NCBI GenBank assembly: GCA_016789455.1
Contig: JAEUQU010000002.1
Coordinates: 434,001-498,000, forward strand
Length of the DNA: 64,000 nt
From: Candidatus Saccharibacteria bacterium
GTDB lineage: Bacteria > Patescibacteriota > Saccharimonadia > Saccharimonadales > Saccharimonadaceae
Direction of reading: 5' to 3'
The translations under genes and the position numbers were made by a program. The notes under the pieces were generated by a model. It saw only the letters and a program-made list of their open reading frames with translations. It did no database searches and was not told the DNA's origin. Positions 16,123 through 25,136 of the stretch are shown in pieces; positions within the stretch are counted from its first letter, which is position 1, and every line of letters begins with the position of its first letter.

Positions 16123-17544
16123 ATGAACTGGAAAACAATTTGGCGGTCCCTACGGTCCCGGGATATGCAGAAGCGTCTGCTGATCGTCCTTGGTATCATC
16201 GTAGTCTACCGCTTCCTGTCGCATGTGCCGGTGCCGCTTGCCGAGCCGACACAGCTGCGTGAAGTCATTACCACCATCCTTAACAGTTCGAGCTTCGGGG
16301 GCTTCCTGAACCTGCTGTCCGGTGGTGCGTTGGCATCAGTGTCTATCATGCTGGTGGGGTTGAGTCCGTACATTACGGCCTCCATCGTCATGCAGCTGCT
16401 GACCAAGGCCATTCCGCGCATGGAGGAACTGCACAAGGATGGCGAAAGCGGACGCCGGAGGATCAACCAGTGGACGCGTCTGCTGACCTTGCCGCTGGCT
16501 GTCATCCAGTCCATCGCCTTCATCTTCATCCTGCGGCAGCAACAACTGGCAGCCAACACGGCCGTCGATATCACGGCCAATGCCACACCACTGCAGTGGG
16601 TACTGATGGTGGGTGCGCTGACAGCCGGTGCCATGCTGCTGATGTGGCTGGGTGAGCTGATCACCGAGCAGGGTATCGGTAACGGTATGTCGCTGCTGAT
16701 CTTTGCCGGTATCATCAGTCAGCTGCCAAGCACGGTGCAGCTGATCATCAACTCGATCACCAATGTCAGCTCCGATGCCGAGAAGCTGAACCTGTTCGGC
16801 TACGTACTGCCAATCAACGCCTTCTCGTTATGGCTGATGCTGGGATTGGCACTGGTGGGTCTGATAGTGTTGTACTTCATCGTCAAGATCAATGAGGCGC
16901 AGCGCATCGTCACTATCAACTACGCCAAACGCGTCCAGGGCAACCGGGCGTACGGCGGCGTCCAAAGCATCCTGCCGGTCAAGCTGATCACGGCGGGTGT
17001 GGTACCGGTGATCTTCGCCGTCGCTTTCCTGGCACTGCCAACCTTCGTGGGGCAGTTCCTGAGCGCCAGCAATGACCCAGGACAGAAGCAGCTGGGCGAA
17101 CAGCTGATCCAATGGTTCCAGACACCGAACCTGGGCCTGCTGGTGACCACCGGCGACCTTGGCGCATTGATCTACCCGGCTATCTACTTCGTGCTGGTAG
17201 TGCTGTTCACGTACTTCTACACGAACATCGTCTTCAACAGCTCGGAGATCGCCGAGAACCTGCAGAAGCAGGGCGGCTTCCTGGCTGACGTCCGGCCCGG
17301 CCTGCAGACCGAGAAGCACCTGAGCCGCATGGTGAACCGCCTGACGCTCTTTGGAGCCTTCGCACTGGGCATCATCTCCATATTGCCCTTCGTGACCGAG
17401 TATGTGCTTGCGCACTTTAATATTTCGGCGCAGAACCTGGCGATTGGTGGTACGGGTCTGTTGATTGCGGTGTCGGTGACGTTGGAGACGTTGCGGCAGA
17501 TCAATAGCCGCGCACTGATGGTCACGTACGATCAAGACTATTAG
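16123..17544 (+). CDS. secY: Preprotein translocase subunit SecY
   Basis: 473 aa, integral membrane protein forming the Sec channel. Start ATG at 16123 after GGGAG. Ten hydrophobic helices can be traced. Seen: LLSGGALASVSIMLVGLSPY (plug region), ITASIVMQLL, ITEQGIGNGMSLLIFAGI, and the cytosolic loop KRVQGNRAYGG before TM7. Slightly longer than the usual 430-440 aa, mainly in periplasmic loops (QQLAANTAVDITANATPLQ). Last gene of the operon. Confidence 0.98.
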   Translation: MNWKTIWRSLRSRDMQKRLLIVLGIIVVYRFLSHVPVPLAEPTQLREVITTILNSSSFGGFLNLLSGGALASVSIMLVGLSPYITASIVMQLLTKAIPRMEELHKDGESGRRRINQWTRLLTLPLAVIQSIAFIFILRQQQLAANTAVDITANATPLQWVLMVGALTAGAMLLMWLGELITEQGIGNGMSLLIFAGIISQLPSTVQLIINSITNVSSDAEKLNLFGYVLPINAFSLWLMLGLALVGLIVLYFIVKINEAQRIVTINYAKRVQGNRAYGGVQSILPVKLITAGVVPVIFAVAFLALPTFVGQFLSASNDPGQKQLGEQLIQWFQTPNLGLLVTTGDLGALIYPAIYFVLVVLFTYFYTNIVFNSSEIAENLQKQGGFLADVRPGLQTEKHLSRMVNRLTLFGAFALGIISILPFVTEYVLAHFNISAQNLAIGGTGLLIAVSVTLETLRQINSRALMVTYDQDY

Positions 17545-17582
17545 ATACACTAGAAGATGTACTGAGACATCGGCACAGTATC

Positions 17583-17618
17583 AAAAATAGCATCCCGTCT
17601 ACATGGGGTGCTATTTTT
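17583..17618 (+). terminator. Terminator of the rplC-secY operon
   Basis: 14-bp stem (aaaaatagcatccc/ggggtgctattttt, one G-T pair) with 8-base loop and T run, 38 bases after secY. Confidence 0.93.
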
Positions 17619-17759
17619 ATATGTTCATGAAATGCGTTCCATTAATAATGCGGCTAGACCCAACTTCACGCACAAACTAATGTCACTTTGCCTATAGTGG
17701 CGCTAAAGCCAAGCGTTATAATTAAGCCATCTGTAAATTGCTTGTGCTTTTTGCTTCGC

Positions 17760-17788
17760 TTGACTGCAAGTAGTGCAAGTAGCATAAT
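17760..17788 (+). promoter_or_regulatory. Promoter of the winged-helix/HEPN pair, leaderless type
   Basis: TTGACT (17760-17765), 17-bp spacer, CATAAT (17783-17788). The ATG follows 6 bases later, so transcription should start on or next to the start codon. Confidence 0.85.
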
Positions 17789-17794
17789 GGTGGC

Positions 17795-18376
17795 ATGAAT
17801 GAGGGAAACTTACATAAAGCCAGAATCGTTACCCCCCGAGGTACATTTGAGTTTGAGGGCAGTCAAGAATTTGTTGAGAAGCAGATAGATAAAGTAGTCG
17901 ATATAGAAAAAAATGCACCGGCACCGTCCACACGCGAGCATGATACACCTTTAGCCGAGGAAATCAGCAAACCAAAAGCTAAGACTAAGACTGTTACTGC
18001 AAATGGCTCTCCTAAAAAATCAAGCTCTGAACAGCCTAAAATGTTGCCAAACCTTATTCCTAAGGACCAGATTGCCGGGCTGCGCGAGTTCTATGCTAGT
18101 AAGAGCCCTGATTCCCATCCAGAAACTTTTGCTGTGCTTTCATATTGGCTCAAAGATATTTTATCTGTTGCTGAAGTTTCAATTGATGAGATGTGGACGC
18201 TATATAAAGTGCTTCAAATCAGGGCACCAAAGGTTATGATCCAAGTATTCCGCGACGCTAAATCAAAGAAAGCATATTTCGATATTAGTAAAAGTGGCGG
18301 TAAGTATTACTTGACATCTTTTGGGGAAACATTTGTTGAGTACGACTTGCCCCGCACACCCAAACAGAAGTCATAA
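17795..18376 (+). CDS. Winged-helix-like protein, first gene of a HEPN pair
   Basis: 193 aa, unrecognised by name. Residues 1-40 are a small strand-rich segment (RIVTPRGTFEFEGSQEFVEK), 41-88 a Lys/Ser/Pro/Thr linker, and 95-185 look like a winged helix: LREFYASKSPDSHPETFAVL, then DEMWTLYKVLQIRAPKVM and KYYLTSFGETFVEYDL, where a Gly-Lys wing and the LT-xx-G-E-FVE end are typical of a DNA-binding family common in archaea and CPR. AT-rich codons, unlike the ribosomal genes on both sides. The stop is 2 bases before the next gene, so the two are co-transcribed. Confidence 0.75.
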   Translation: MNEGNLHKARIVTPRGTFEFEGSQEFVEKQIDKVVDIEKNAPAPSTREHDTPLAEEISKPKAKTKTVTANGSPKKSSSEQPKMLPNLIPKDQIAGLREFYASKSPDSHPETFAVLSYWLKDILSVAEVSIDEMWTLYKVLQIRAPKVMIQVFRDAKSKKAYFDISKSGGKYYLTSFGETFVEYDLPRTPKQKS

Positions 18377-18378
18377 TC

Positions 18379-19125
18379 ATGCAAGTTACTACATTCGTAG
18401 ACAAATTCGACGACTTTGTATCTTGGAGCAGAACGCAACAAGTTGACTATATTGCTTATTATCTGACGGCAGATAACGAGACGTCTCTGACGGCAGCAGA
18501 TATCGATGACACAATGCATGACTTACATTTGAAACCGTACCGACGCACAAGACAGTACTTATCTGAGAATGCATCCAGTACTAAAGGTAAGTACGTTAAG
18601 ATTAAATCGGGTGGATACCGATTAACTAAAGCTAAGTATGACGAGATTGATCGCTTAGTTAAGCAAGAGCCCGTAAAGGTATCCATCTCAACTCAGCTCA
18701 CTGATATAGTTAGTCAAGTCAGTGACAACAATGAGAAAAACTTTTTAATTGAGGCGCTTAACTGTTATCGCATCGAAGCTTACAGAGCTTTCATCATTAT
18801 GGTATGGATTGTAGTTATCAATCATTTGCAGATGTATATATTTGCAAATGACTTAGGCGCATTCAACACCGCTTTGACTAAAAGTCCTGACAGAAAAGTT
18901 AAAAAAATTGTTAATTACGATGACTTTTCCGATTTATCAGAAAGTAAGCTAATTGAGCTTGCTAGGTCAGCAAACATAATTTCTAGCGACGTAAGAAAAC
19001 TTCTTGATGAAAAGCTAGGAACTAGAAACAGCGCCGCTCATCCTTCGGGCATCAAAATTGGCGGCCATAAAGCTACTGAGTTTGCTATTGATGTTGTGAA
19101 CAACGTATTATTGAAGTATAAGTAG
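18379..19125 (+). CDS. Winged helix plus HEPN domain protein, likely RNase-type effector
   Basis: 248 aa. Residues about 18-95 repeat the winged-helix pattern of the upstream gene (VDYIAYYLTADNETSLTAAD; YVKIKSGGYRLTKAKYDEID). From about 120 the sequence is helical: FLIEALNCYRIEAYRAFIIM, then TRNSAAHPSGIKIGGHKATE, in which Arg216-x4-His221 is the HEPN Rx4-6H catalytic motif. HEPN domains with it are mostly metal-independent RNases in toxin-antitoxin, abortive infection or CRISPR systems (family knowledge). No Shine-Dalgarno beyond weak purines; translation probably coupled to the gene before. I infer a regulated toxin or defence effector, not proven. Confidence 0.75.
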   Translation: MQVTTFVDKFDDFVSWSRTQQVDYIAYYLTADNETSLTAADIDDTMHDLHLKPYRRTRQYLSENASSTKGKYVKIKSGGYRLTKAKYDEIDRLVKQEPVKVSISTQLTDIVSQVSDNNEKNFLIEALNCYRIEAYRAFIIMVWIVVINHLQMYIFANDLGAFNTALTKSPDRKVKKIVNYDDFSDLSESKLIELARSANIISSDVRKLLDEKLGTRNSAAHPSGIKIGGHKATEFAIDVVNNVLLKYK

Positions 19126-19258
19126 CATCTGTTATTTAAATGTCATTCAACAATCGTACTTTTTGCTTGACGATAATCTAATTTCACATACAATAGGACG
19201 TATCAAAACGCTAAGACGACCTGCCAGCACCTATGCTATAGGTATCTTAAAATAAAGC

Positions 19259-19287
19259 TTTACAGCAGATTGTTTTATCAGTATAAT
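19259..19287 (+). promoter_or_regulatory. Promoter of infA and the alpha operon
   Basis: TTTACA (19259-19264), 17-bp spacer, TATAAT (19282-19287). The infA start is 15 bases after the -10 box, so the leader would be about 9 bases. Confidence 0.88.
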
Positions 19288-19302
19288 GAATTCTTGTACT
19301 CT

Positions 19303-19527
19303 ATGGCTACTACAAAAGAGGTAATAAAAGTTACGGGCGTTATTCTAGAGGCACTTCCAGGTGCTCAATTTCGTGTCGAGCTTGAGAACGGCCATAGCAT
19401 CATCGCTCACGTCGCGGGGAAGATGCGCAAGCATTACATCCGTCTCGTTCCAGGCGATAAGGTTGAAGTAGAGTTAACCCCTTACGATCTCACGAAGGGC
19501 AGAATCTCCTTCCGCCTCAGGGATTAA
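19303..19527 (+). CDS. infA: Translation initiation factor IF-1
   Basis: 74 aa from the ATG at 19303; an in-frame TTG at 19270 lies upstream of the -10 box and is excluded. OB fold with [39 protein letters not shown] and [14 protein letters not shown]. No Shine-Dalgarno, nearly leaderless. First gene of the transcript that carries the alpha-operon genes. Confidence 0.97.
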   Translation: MATTKEVIKVTGVILEALPGAQFRVELENGHSIIAHVAGKMRKHYIRLVPGDKVEVELTPYDLTKGRISFRLRD

Positions 19528-19582
19528 CCTCCCATATTATTAACGGTAAGCGCGTACGCGTGCGGAGTGTGCCACCACTGAA

Positions 19583-19699
19583 ATGAAAGTTCGTGCAAGC
19601 GTCAAGAAGATCAGTCCAGACGACATTCTGGTCCGGCGGAAGGGCCGTCTTTACGTCATCAACAAGAAGAAACCTAAGAATAAGCAGAGGCAAGGATAA
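19583..19699 (+). CDS. rpmJ: 50S ribosomal protein L36, zinc-free
   Basis: 38 aa. Begins [14 protein letters not shown] and ends KNKQRQG as in the family, but the zinc ligands (CxxC, C, H) are replaced: the first pair reads SPDD. Stop overlaps the rpsM start (taatg). Confidence 0.95.
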   Translation: MKVRASVKKISPDDILVRRKGRLYVINKKKPKNKQRQG

Positions 19700-20085
19700 T
19701 GGCTCGTATTGCAGGCGTTACTGTTCCGACAGAAAAACAAGTTCAGATTAGTTTGACCTACATCTACGGTATCGGTCCTGTCTTCGCACGCAACATCCTC
19801 AAGGCCTGTGGCATCGACCCGACCACCCGCGTCAAGGATCTGACCGAAGCAGAGCTGACCAGCATCCGTGAAGAAATCGGCGAAAACTACATCGTTGAGG
19901 GCGACCTCCAGCGCGTCGTTGCCGGCAACGTCAAGCGCCTGAAGGACATCAACGCATACCGCGGCCTGCGCCACAAGGCCGGCCTGCCTTCGCGCGGCCA
20001 GCGCACCCGCACCAATGCCCGTACCCGCCGCGGCAAGAAGAGCACGGTCGGTGGCACTAAGAAGAAGGCACCAAGCAAGACTTAG
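19699..20085 (+). CDS. rpsM: 30S ribosomal protein S13
   Basis: 128 aa. [20 protein letters not shown] start, H2TH-type helices, and [20 protein letters not shown] with the basic tail [14 protein letters not shown]. Contacts the tRNA anticodon stem in the P site. Overlaps rpmJ by one base. Confidence 0.98.
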   Translation: MARIAGVTVPTEKQVQISLTYIYGIGPVFARNILKACGIDPTTRVKDLTEAELTSIREEIGENYIVEGDLQRVVAGNVKRLKDINAYRGLRHKAGLPSRGQRTRTNARTRRGKKSTVGGTKKKAPSKT

Positions 20086-20121
20086 TCGAGCGATAATTTC
20101 ATAGGGATAATGTAAAGAGAT

Positions 20122-20517
20122 ATGGCAGATTCATCAAAAGCACCAGCTAGGAAGAAGCAGCGCCGCGCAGTGCCCAACGGCCAGTTGCACGTGCAGGCCA
20201 GCTTCAATAACACCATCGTGACCATCACCGATAAGAAGGGTGCGGTCCTGACCGCTTCGAGCGCCGGCGCCTGCGGGTTCCGTGGCAGCAAGAAGGGTAC
20301 GGCATATGCCGCCCAGGTCGCAAGCGAAAAAGCCGTCGCAGCCGCCAAGCAGCTGCACGGTCTGGCCACCGTCGACGTATTCGTGAAAGGCGTCGGTCTC
20401 GGCCGTGACGCCGCTGTCCGCGCCGTCGGCAGCCAGAATATTACCGTTGAAAGTATTAGAGACGTGACCGGCGTGCCACACGGTGGTTGTCGTCCACGAA
20501 AGGCTCGTAGGGTTTAG
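20122..20517 (+). CDS. rpsK: 30S ribosomal protein S11
   Basis: 131 aa. HVQASFNNTIVTITDKKGAV, SAGACGFRGSKKGTAYAAQ and the C-terminal VTGVPHGGCRPRKARRV are family signatures. Forms the platform of the 30S subunit. Confidence 0.98.
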   Translation: MADSSKAPARKKQRRAVPNGQLHVQASFNNTIVTITDKKGAVLTASSAGACGFRGSKKGTAYAAQVASEKAVAAAKQLHGLATVDVFVKGVGLGRDAAVRAVGSQNITVESIRDVTGVPHGGCRPRKARRV

Positions 20518-20520
20518 TCC

Positions 20521-21138
20521 ATGGCACGTGATCGTTCCCCAATTGTTAAGCAGAGCCGCCGCGAAGGCTACGCTCTGCATCCCAAGGCCCACAAGGCTAT
20601 GGTCAAGCGCACCACCATTCCAGGTGAGCATGGCCGCGGCCGCCAGGGCAAACCAAGCCTGTATTCTATCCAGCTGCGCGAAAAGCAGAAGGTGCGCCGC
20701 GCCTATGGTCTGCTCGAAAAGCAGTTTGCCAACCTGATGGCCGAAGCCGCCCGCAAGACCGGCCAGTCCGGTGAGGTCCTGCTGCAGCTGCTTGAGCGCC
20801 GTCTCGACAACGCTGTCTACCGCGCTGGTTTCGCTACCAGCCGCCGCGCCGCCCGCCAACTGGTCAGCCACGGCCACTTCCTGCTCAACGGCCGCCGCGT
20901 CGACATCCCATCAATCCGCCTCAACCCTGGCGACGAGATCGTAGTCCGTCCGCACAGCACCAAGACCCACTACTTCACCCACATCGAAGACGTTGCCAAA
21001 GCCAGCAGCGCTACTCCGATGAGCTGGCTGAAAGCTGATGTTAAGAACCTTAAGATTACGATTACCGGCGAGCCACAGCGCGCAGAAGCTGAACCTGACA
21101 TTAACGAACAACTTATCGTTGAGTACTATTCACGTTAA
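20521..21138 (+). CDS. rpsD: 30S ribosomal protein S4, zinc-free
   Basis: 205 aa. MARDRSPIVKQSRREGYAL start lacks the N-terminal cysteines of zinc-type S4. Then RRAYGLLEKQFANL and the S4 RNA-binding domain (LERRLDNAVYRAGFATSRRA, RQLVSHGHFLLNGRRVDIPS). Primary assembly protein and, in other bacteria, a regulator of the alpha operon. Confidence 0.98.
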   Translation: MARDRSPIVKQSRREGYALHPKAHKAMVKRTTIPGEHGRGRQGKPSLYSIQLREKQKVRRAYGLLEKQFANLMAEAARKTGQSGEVLLQLLERRLDNAVYRAGFATSRRAARQLVSHGHFLLNGRRVDIPSIRLNPGDEIVVRPHSTKTHYFTHIEDVAKASSATPMSWLKADVKNLKITITGEPQRAEAEPDINEQLIVEYYSR

Positions 21139-21158
21139 GAAAGCAGGAGGAAATAAAC

Positions 21159-22082
21159 GTGTCTAAAACCATTCACAACCCATCGCTCGCCCGTATCGAA
21201 GAGCACGGTGTCAACAGCGCGACATTTGAAATCGAACCGCTGCACACCGGCTACGGCATGACACTTGGCAACTCGCTGCGTCGCGTCCTGCTTTCGAGCA
21301 TCGAAGGTGCCGCCGTCACTGCTTTCCGCATCGAGGGTATCACTCACGAGTTCACGACCGTCCCTGGCGTCAAAGAAGACGCAGTCGACATCATGATGAA
21401 CCTCAAGAACCTGCGTTTCCGCCTGCACAGCGAAGAAGCCCAGACCCTGCGCATTGAGAAGAAGGGTGCCGGCCCGGTCACTGCCGCCGACATCACTACC
21501 AACGCAGACGTCGAAGTCGTCAATGGCGACGCCGTCATCTGCACCCTGGACGACCCGAAGGCCAGCCTTGTCATGGACATCACCATTGACAGCGGCCGCG
21601 GTTACCGCACCATCGACGAGTCCAGCGAGAAGCGCCCGGCTAGCGACATGATCGCTGTCGACGCCTTCTTCAGCCCTGTCCAGCGCGTGCGCTACAAGGT
21701 TGAGAACACCCGCGTCGGCCAGACCACCGACCTCGACAAACTGGTCATCACCATCGACACCGACGGTAGCATCACTCCGAAGGACGCCTTCGAAGAAGCC
21801 GCCGCCATCCTCATCAACCAGTACACCGCCCTGGCTGGCAGCACCCGCGTCCAGGCTGGCGCTGCAGCTGGCGGCGGTGAAGGCGACGAAGCCGGTGACC
21901 TGATGACCCCCATCGAGGAGCTCGGCCTGACCGCCCGCACCACCAACGCACTGATTAATAATGACATCCGTACCATCAATGACCTCGTCACTCTGGGCGA
22001 CGCTGAGATGCGTGAACTGAAAGGCTTTGGCAGCAAGGCTCTGGACGAAGTTCGTGAGAAGATGGCGGAGTTGGAGCTTTAG
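21159..22082 (+). CDS. rpoA: RNA polymerase alpha subunit
   Basis: 307 aa. GTG start at 21159 with a perfect AGGAGG 8 bases upstream. N-terminal assembly domain with HTGYGMTLGNSLRRVLLSSI and TTVPGVKEDAVDIMMNLK; flexible Ala/Gly linker near 225-245; C-terminal domain IEELGLTARTTNALINNDIR and GFGSKALDEVREKM that contacts UP elements and activators. Full length, all domains present. Confidence 0.98.
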   Translation: MSKTIHNPSLARIEEHGVNSATFEIEPLHTGYGMTLGNSLRRVLLSSIEGAAVTAFRIEGITHEFTTVPGVKEDAVDIMMNLKNLRFRLHSEEAQTLRIEKKGAGPVTAADITTNADVEVVNGDAVICTLDDPKASLVMDITIDSGRGYRTIDESSEKRPASDMIAVDAFFSPVQRVRYKVENTRVGQTTDLDKLVITIDTDGSITPKDAFEEAAAILINQYTALAGSTRVQAGAAAGGGEGDEAGDLMTPIEELGLTARTTNALINNDIRTINDLVTLGDAEMRELKGFGSKALDEVREKMAELEL

Positions 22083-22085
22083 AAC

Positions 22086-22490
22086 ATGCATCGTCACGGA
22101 TATCAAGGAAGAAAATTCGGTCGGGAACGGGACCAGCGCAATGCATTGTTGCGCGGTCTCGCCACCCAGCTGGTAGAGCACGGCTCTATCGAGACCACCA
22201 TCGAGAAGGCCAAGGAACTCGTTCCTTACATTGAGCCGCTCATTACCAAGGCTAAGCGCGGCGACCTTCACAACCGCCGCCAGATCATCGCAGCCCTGAC
22301 CACGGTCGCTGCTGCGCACAAGCTAGTCGACGAGATCGCCCCGCGCTACGCTGACCGCGTCAGCGGCCACGTCCGCATTGAGCGCACCCGCTTGCGCCGC
22401 GGCGACAACGCCCAGCTGGCCAGCGTCAGCTTCATCGCTGTTGCTGCTCCTGCCGCCGCAGCCGCTGAACCTGCCAAGGAGACCGCATAA
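22086..22490 (+). CDS. rplQ: 50S ribosomal protein L17
   Basis: 134 aa. MHRHGYQGRKFGRERDQRNA start (normally MRHRKxGRKLxR), LLRGLATQLVEHGSIETTIE and the terminal RRGDNAQLASVSFI. Ala-rich tail. Overlaps rplM by one base. Confidence 0.96.
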   Translation: MHRHGYQGRKFGRERDQRNALLRGLATQLVEHGSIETTIEKAKELVPYIEPLITKAKRGDLHNRRQIIAALTTVAAAHKLVDEIAPRYADRVSGHVRIERTRLRRGDNAQLASVSFIAVAAPAAAAAEPAKETA

Positions 22491-22936
22491 TGAAGACTAC
22501 TAGCAAGACTTTCGTACTGAAGCCGGCTGATGTCACCCGCAAGTGGGTCGTCATCGACGCCAGCACCGCACCGCTCGGCCGCGTCGCTACCACCATCGCC
22601 ACCCGTCTGATCGGCAAATACCAGCCGACCTTCACGCCGCACGTCGACAGTGGCGACAACGTCGTTGTCATCAACGCTGACAAACTGGTCGTCACCGGTA
22701 AGAAGCTCGACCAGAAGACCTACTACCGCCACAGCGGTTTCCCTGGCGGTATCACCGCCACTACCCTGGGTGAGCAGGTCGAGAAAGACTCCACCAAGGT
22801 CATCTACGCAGCCGTCAAGGGCATGCTGCCACGCAACAAGCTGGCTGCTGACCGCCTGCAGCGCCTGCGCGTCTTTGCTGGCGAGGCACACAACCACAAC
22901 GCACAACAGCCAGAAGTAATCGAGGTAGTAAAGTAA
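22490..22936 (+). CDS. rplM: 50S ribosomal protein L13
   Basis: 148 aa. WVVIDASTAPLGRVATTIAT, YRHSGFPGGI and KGMLPRNKLAADRLQRLRVF are family signatures. Pairs with rpsI as usual; overlap taatg. Confidence 0.98.
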   Translation: MKTTSKTFVLKPADVTRKWVVIDASTAPLGRVATTIATRLIGKYQPTFTPHVDSGDNVVVINADKLVVTGKKLDQKTYYRHSGFPGGITATTLGEQVEKDSTKVIYAAVKGMLPRNKLAADRLQRLRVFAGEAHNHNAQQPEVIEVVK

Positions 22937-23337
22937 TGGCAAAAGCTGATTCATATTTCTACGGTATCGGCCGCCGCAAGAGTGCCACCGCCCGCGCCCG
23001 CGTCATGAGCGGCAAGGGTGGGATCATCGTCAACGGCAAGCCTGCAGAGGAATACTTTGCCGGCAGCGCCCCCATCCTGCGCGAGCTGAACGAGCCACTG
23101 ACCGTCCTGGGTAAGACCAGTGACTACACCGTAACACTGGTCATCACCGGTGGCGGCCACGCCGGTCAGGTTGACGCTGCCCGCCTGGCAATCGCCAAGG
23201 CGCTCAGCAGCATCAACGACGACATCAACGGCAGCCTCCGCAAAGTCGGTCTGCTCAAGCGTGATACCCGCGAAAAAGAACGCAAGAAGTACGGTCTGCG
23301 CAGCGCCCGCAAGCGCGAGCAGTTCTCGAAGCGTTAA
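22936..23337 (+). CDS. rpsI: 30S ribosomal protein S9
   Basis: 133 aa. YGIGRRKSATARARVMSGKG near the N terminus and the basic tail KKYGLRSARKREQFSKR that reaches the P-site tRNA. Last gene of the operon. Confidence 0.98.
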   Translation: MAKADSYFYGIGRRKSATARARVMSGKGGIIVNGKPAEEYFAGSAPILRELNEPLTVLGKTSDYTVTLVITGGGHAGQVDAARLAIAKALSSINDDINGSLRKVGLLKRDTREKERKKYGLRSARKREQFSKR

Positions 23338-23364
23338 GATACCGTCTACAAACACTTCAGACAG

Positions 23365-23418
23365 CACCCCGACTAGCACGGCAGTATTGCCTGGACGCTC
23401 GCCGGGGTGTTTGTTTGT
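23365..23418 (+). terminator. Terminator after rpsI
   Basis: Outer stem caccccg/cggggtg enclosing an inner ggcagtattgcc arm, then ttTgtttgtt. It overlaps the promoter region of rsmG. Confidence 0.75.
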
Positions 23419-23433
23419 TACAATGGAAACACT

Positions 23434-24090
23434 ATGGAAGCAACCCTCAGCGCCCTTCACGCCCACGATATACAGATATCCGACCAACAGTCTGCTTTGC
23501 TGGCACGTTTCGTCGATAGTTTCATGGCCTATAACGCCCACACCAACATCAGTGCCATCCGCCAGCCGGAAGCGATCTGGACCAAGCACATTGCGGACAG
23601 CCTGATGCTTTTGAAGTTTGAGGATATCAGCGGCAGCGCCATCGATATCGGTACTGGCGGCGGGCTGCCAGGCATTCCACTGGCCATCATGCGGCCCACG
23701 CAGCCGATGTTTCTGCTCGACTCGGTCGGCAAGAAGATCAAGGCCTGCCAAAGCTTCATAGAAGAGTTGGGGCTGGAGAACACCCGCACCATCCTTGGCC
23801 GGGCCGAGAAGATTGCTAAAGACTCCCAGCATAAACACAACTACGATACCGTCCTCTCGCGGGCGACTGCCTATCTGCCCATTCTGCTGGCCTGGTCGGA
23901 GCATCTGTTGGCTCCCGGCGGCCGTATCATCATGTACAAGACACCGAGTGATGAGGAGCGCCAGGCGGGTACAGCCGTAGCCAAGGAGCTAAAGCTGACG
24001 CTGGCCCGGGAGCATCGGTATGAATTGGAAGGACAGCAGCGCTACATCTTGGTATATGAGCGCACCAGTACGGTAAAGCAACGGAAATAA
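23434..24090 (+). CDS. rsmG: 16S rRNA (guanine-527-N7) methyltransferase
   Basis: 218 aa. SAM-binding motif IDIGTGGGLPGIPLAI; FMAYNAHTNISAIRQPEAIW upstream of it matches the RsmG/GidB N-terminal region; VLSRATAYLPILL follows. Methylates G527 in the 530 loop. ATG at 23434, 9 bases after a TACAAT box (23419-23424), no Shine-Dalgarno: short-leader or leaderless start. Confidence 0.93.
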   Translation: MEATLSALHAHDIQISDQQSALLARFVDSFMAYNAHTNISAIRQPEAIWTKHIADSLMLLKFEDISGSAIDIGTGGGLPGIPLAIMRPTQPMFLLDSVGKKIKACQSFIEELGLENTRTILGRAEKIAKDSQHKHNYDTVLSRATAYLPILLAWSEHLLAPGGRIIMYKTPSDEERQAGTAVAKELKLTLAREHRYELEGQQRYILVYERTSTVKQRK

Positions 24091-24102
24091 TCAGGACATA
24101 TC

Positions 24103-25134
24103 ATGACAAAACCCACCATCCTCACCGGCCTCCGTGCCAACAATGACCTCCATATCGGCAATTACTTCGGTGCCTTGCTGCCAATCGTCAACATGGCCCG
24201 CGAGCGGGCAGGGGACTATACAGTCAACCTGTTCATTCCTGATCTGCACAGTTTTACGACCCCCATCAATCACGACGAGCTGTACGGGCAGTCTCTGCAC
24301 AATGCACGGCTGTTCCTGGCGGCCGGCTTGCCCGCGGCGGCCGAAGACATCCACATGTATCGCCAAAGTTATGTTACTGCTCACAGCGAGCTGACTTGGA
24401 TTCTTGATTGTTTCACTGGATTTGGCGAGATGAGCCGCATGACCCAGTTCAAGGACAAATCCAGCAAGCTGAGCGAAGACCGTATCAGTGTCGGCTTGTT
24501 CAACTATCCGGTATTGATGGCGGCCGACATCCTGCTGTACGATGCCGAGTACGTCCCCGTCGGCGACGACCAGTCCCAGCACCTCGAGTTCACCCGTGAT
24601 ATCGCCGAGCGCATGAACAGCCGCTTCGGTGAGTTGTTTACTGTGCCAAAGTCCGTCAAGGAACAGCATCAGTTCTTTGGTAAGGACCAAGGCCTGCGCA
24701 TCCGTAATCTGATCGTACCGACCCAGAAGATGGGCAAGAGTGATGATGAACAGCGCGGTGTCATCTACCTGAGCGAGGACCCGGCTATCGCCGCTAAAAA
24801 GATAATGGGTGCGACCACAGACAGCCTGGCAGAAATCAACTTTGATTGGGAAAGGCAGCCGGGCGTTACAAATCTACTGCAGATCCTTTCGCTGACCAGC
24901 AATATGCCACAAGAAGAGGTTAACCGGCAATGGATTGGCAAGCAGCAGTATGGCGAACTGAAAAAGGCAGTCGCTACTTCGGTGCAGTCCATGCTCGAGG
25001 ACTTTCAGCAGCGCCTGCAGGCAATCGACGAGGCGGCAGTGCTACGCAAACTGGAGGCCGACGAGGCGAAAGTTGCCCTTACCGCACAGGCAACCCTGCT
25101 CCGCGCCCAAAAAGCCGTAGGATTGCGCCGCTAG
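24103..25134 (+). CDS. trpS: Tryptophanyl-tRNA synthetase
   Basis: 343 aa, class I synthetase. HIGH-type motif in ANNDLHIGNYFGALLP; tryptophan-binding DILLYDAEYVPVGDDQSQH; KMSKS-type motif QKMGKSDDEQRG. AGGA lies 8 bases before the start. Twelve bases after rsmG, so co-transcribed. Full length. Confidence 0.96.
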   Translation: MTKPTILTGLRANNDLHIGNYFGALLPIVNMARERAGDYTVNLFIPDLHSFTTPINHDELYGQSLHNARLFLAAGLPAAAEDIHMYRQSYVTAHSELTWILDCFTGFGEMSRMTQFKDKSSKLSEDRISVGLFNYPVLMAADILLYDAEYVPVGDDQSQHLEFTRDIAERMNSRFGELFTVPKSVKEQHQFFGKDQGLRIRNLIVPTQKMGKSDDEQRGVIYLSEDPAIAAKKIMGATTDSLAEINFDWERQPGVTNLLQILSLTSNMPQEEVNRQWIGKQQYGELKKAVATSVQSMLEDFQQRLQAIDEAAVLRKLEADEAKVALTAQATLLRAQKAVGLRR

Positions 25135-25136
25135 CC

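Noticed and set aside
21135-22319. 394-aa open frame on the minus strand across rpoA and rplQ
   Set aside because: Antisense to two certain genes; such long frames arise because the codon third positions are GC-rich. Its translation has no domain pattern.
22951-23904. 317-aa minus-strand frame across rpsI and rsmG
   Set aside because: Antisense shadow crossing a terminator and two real genes.
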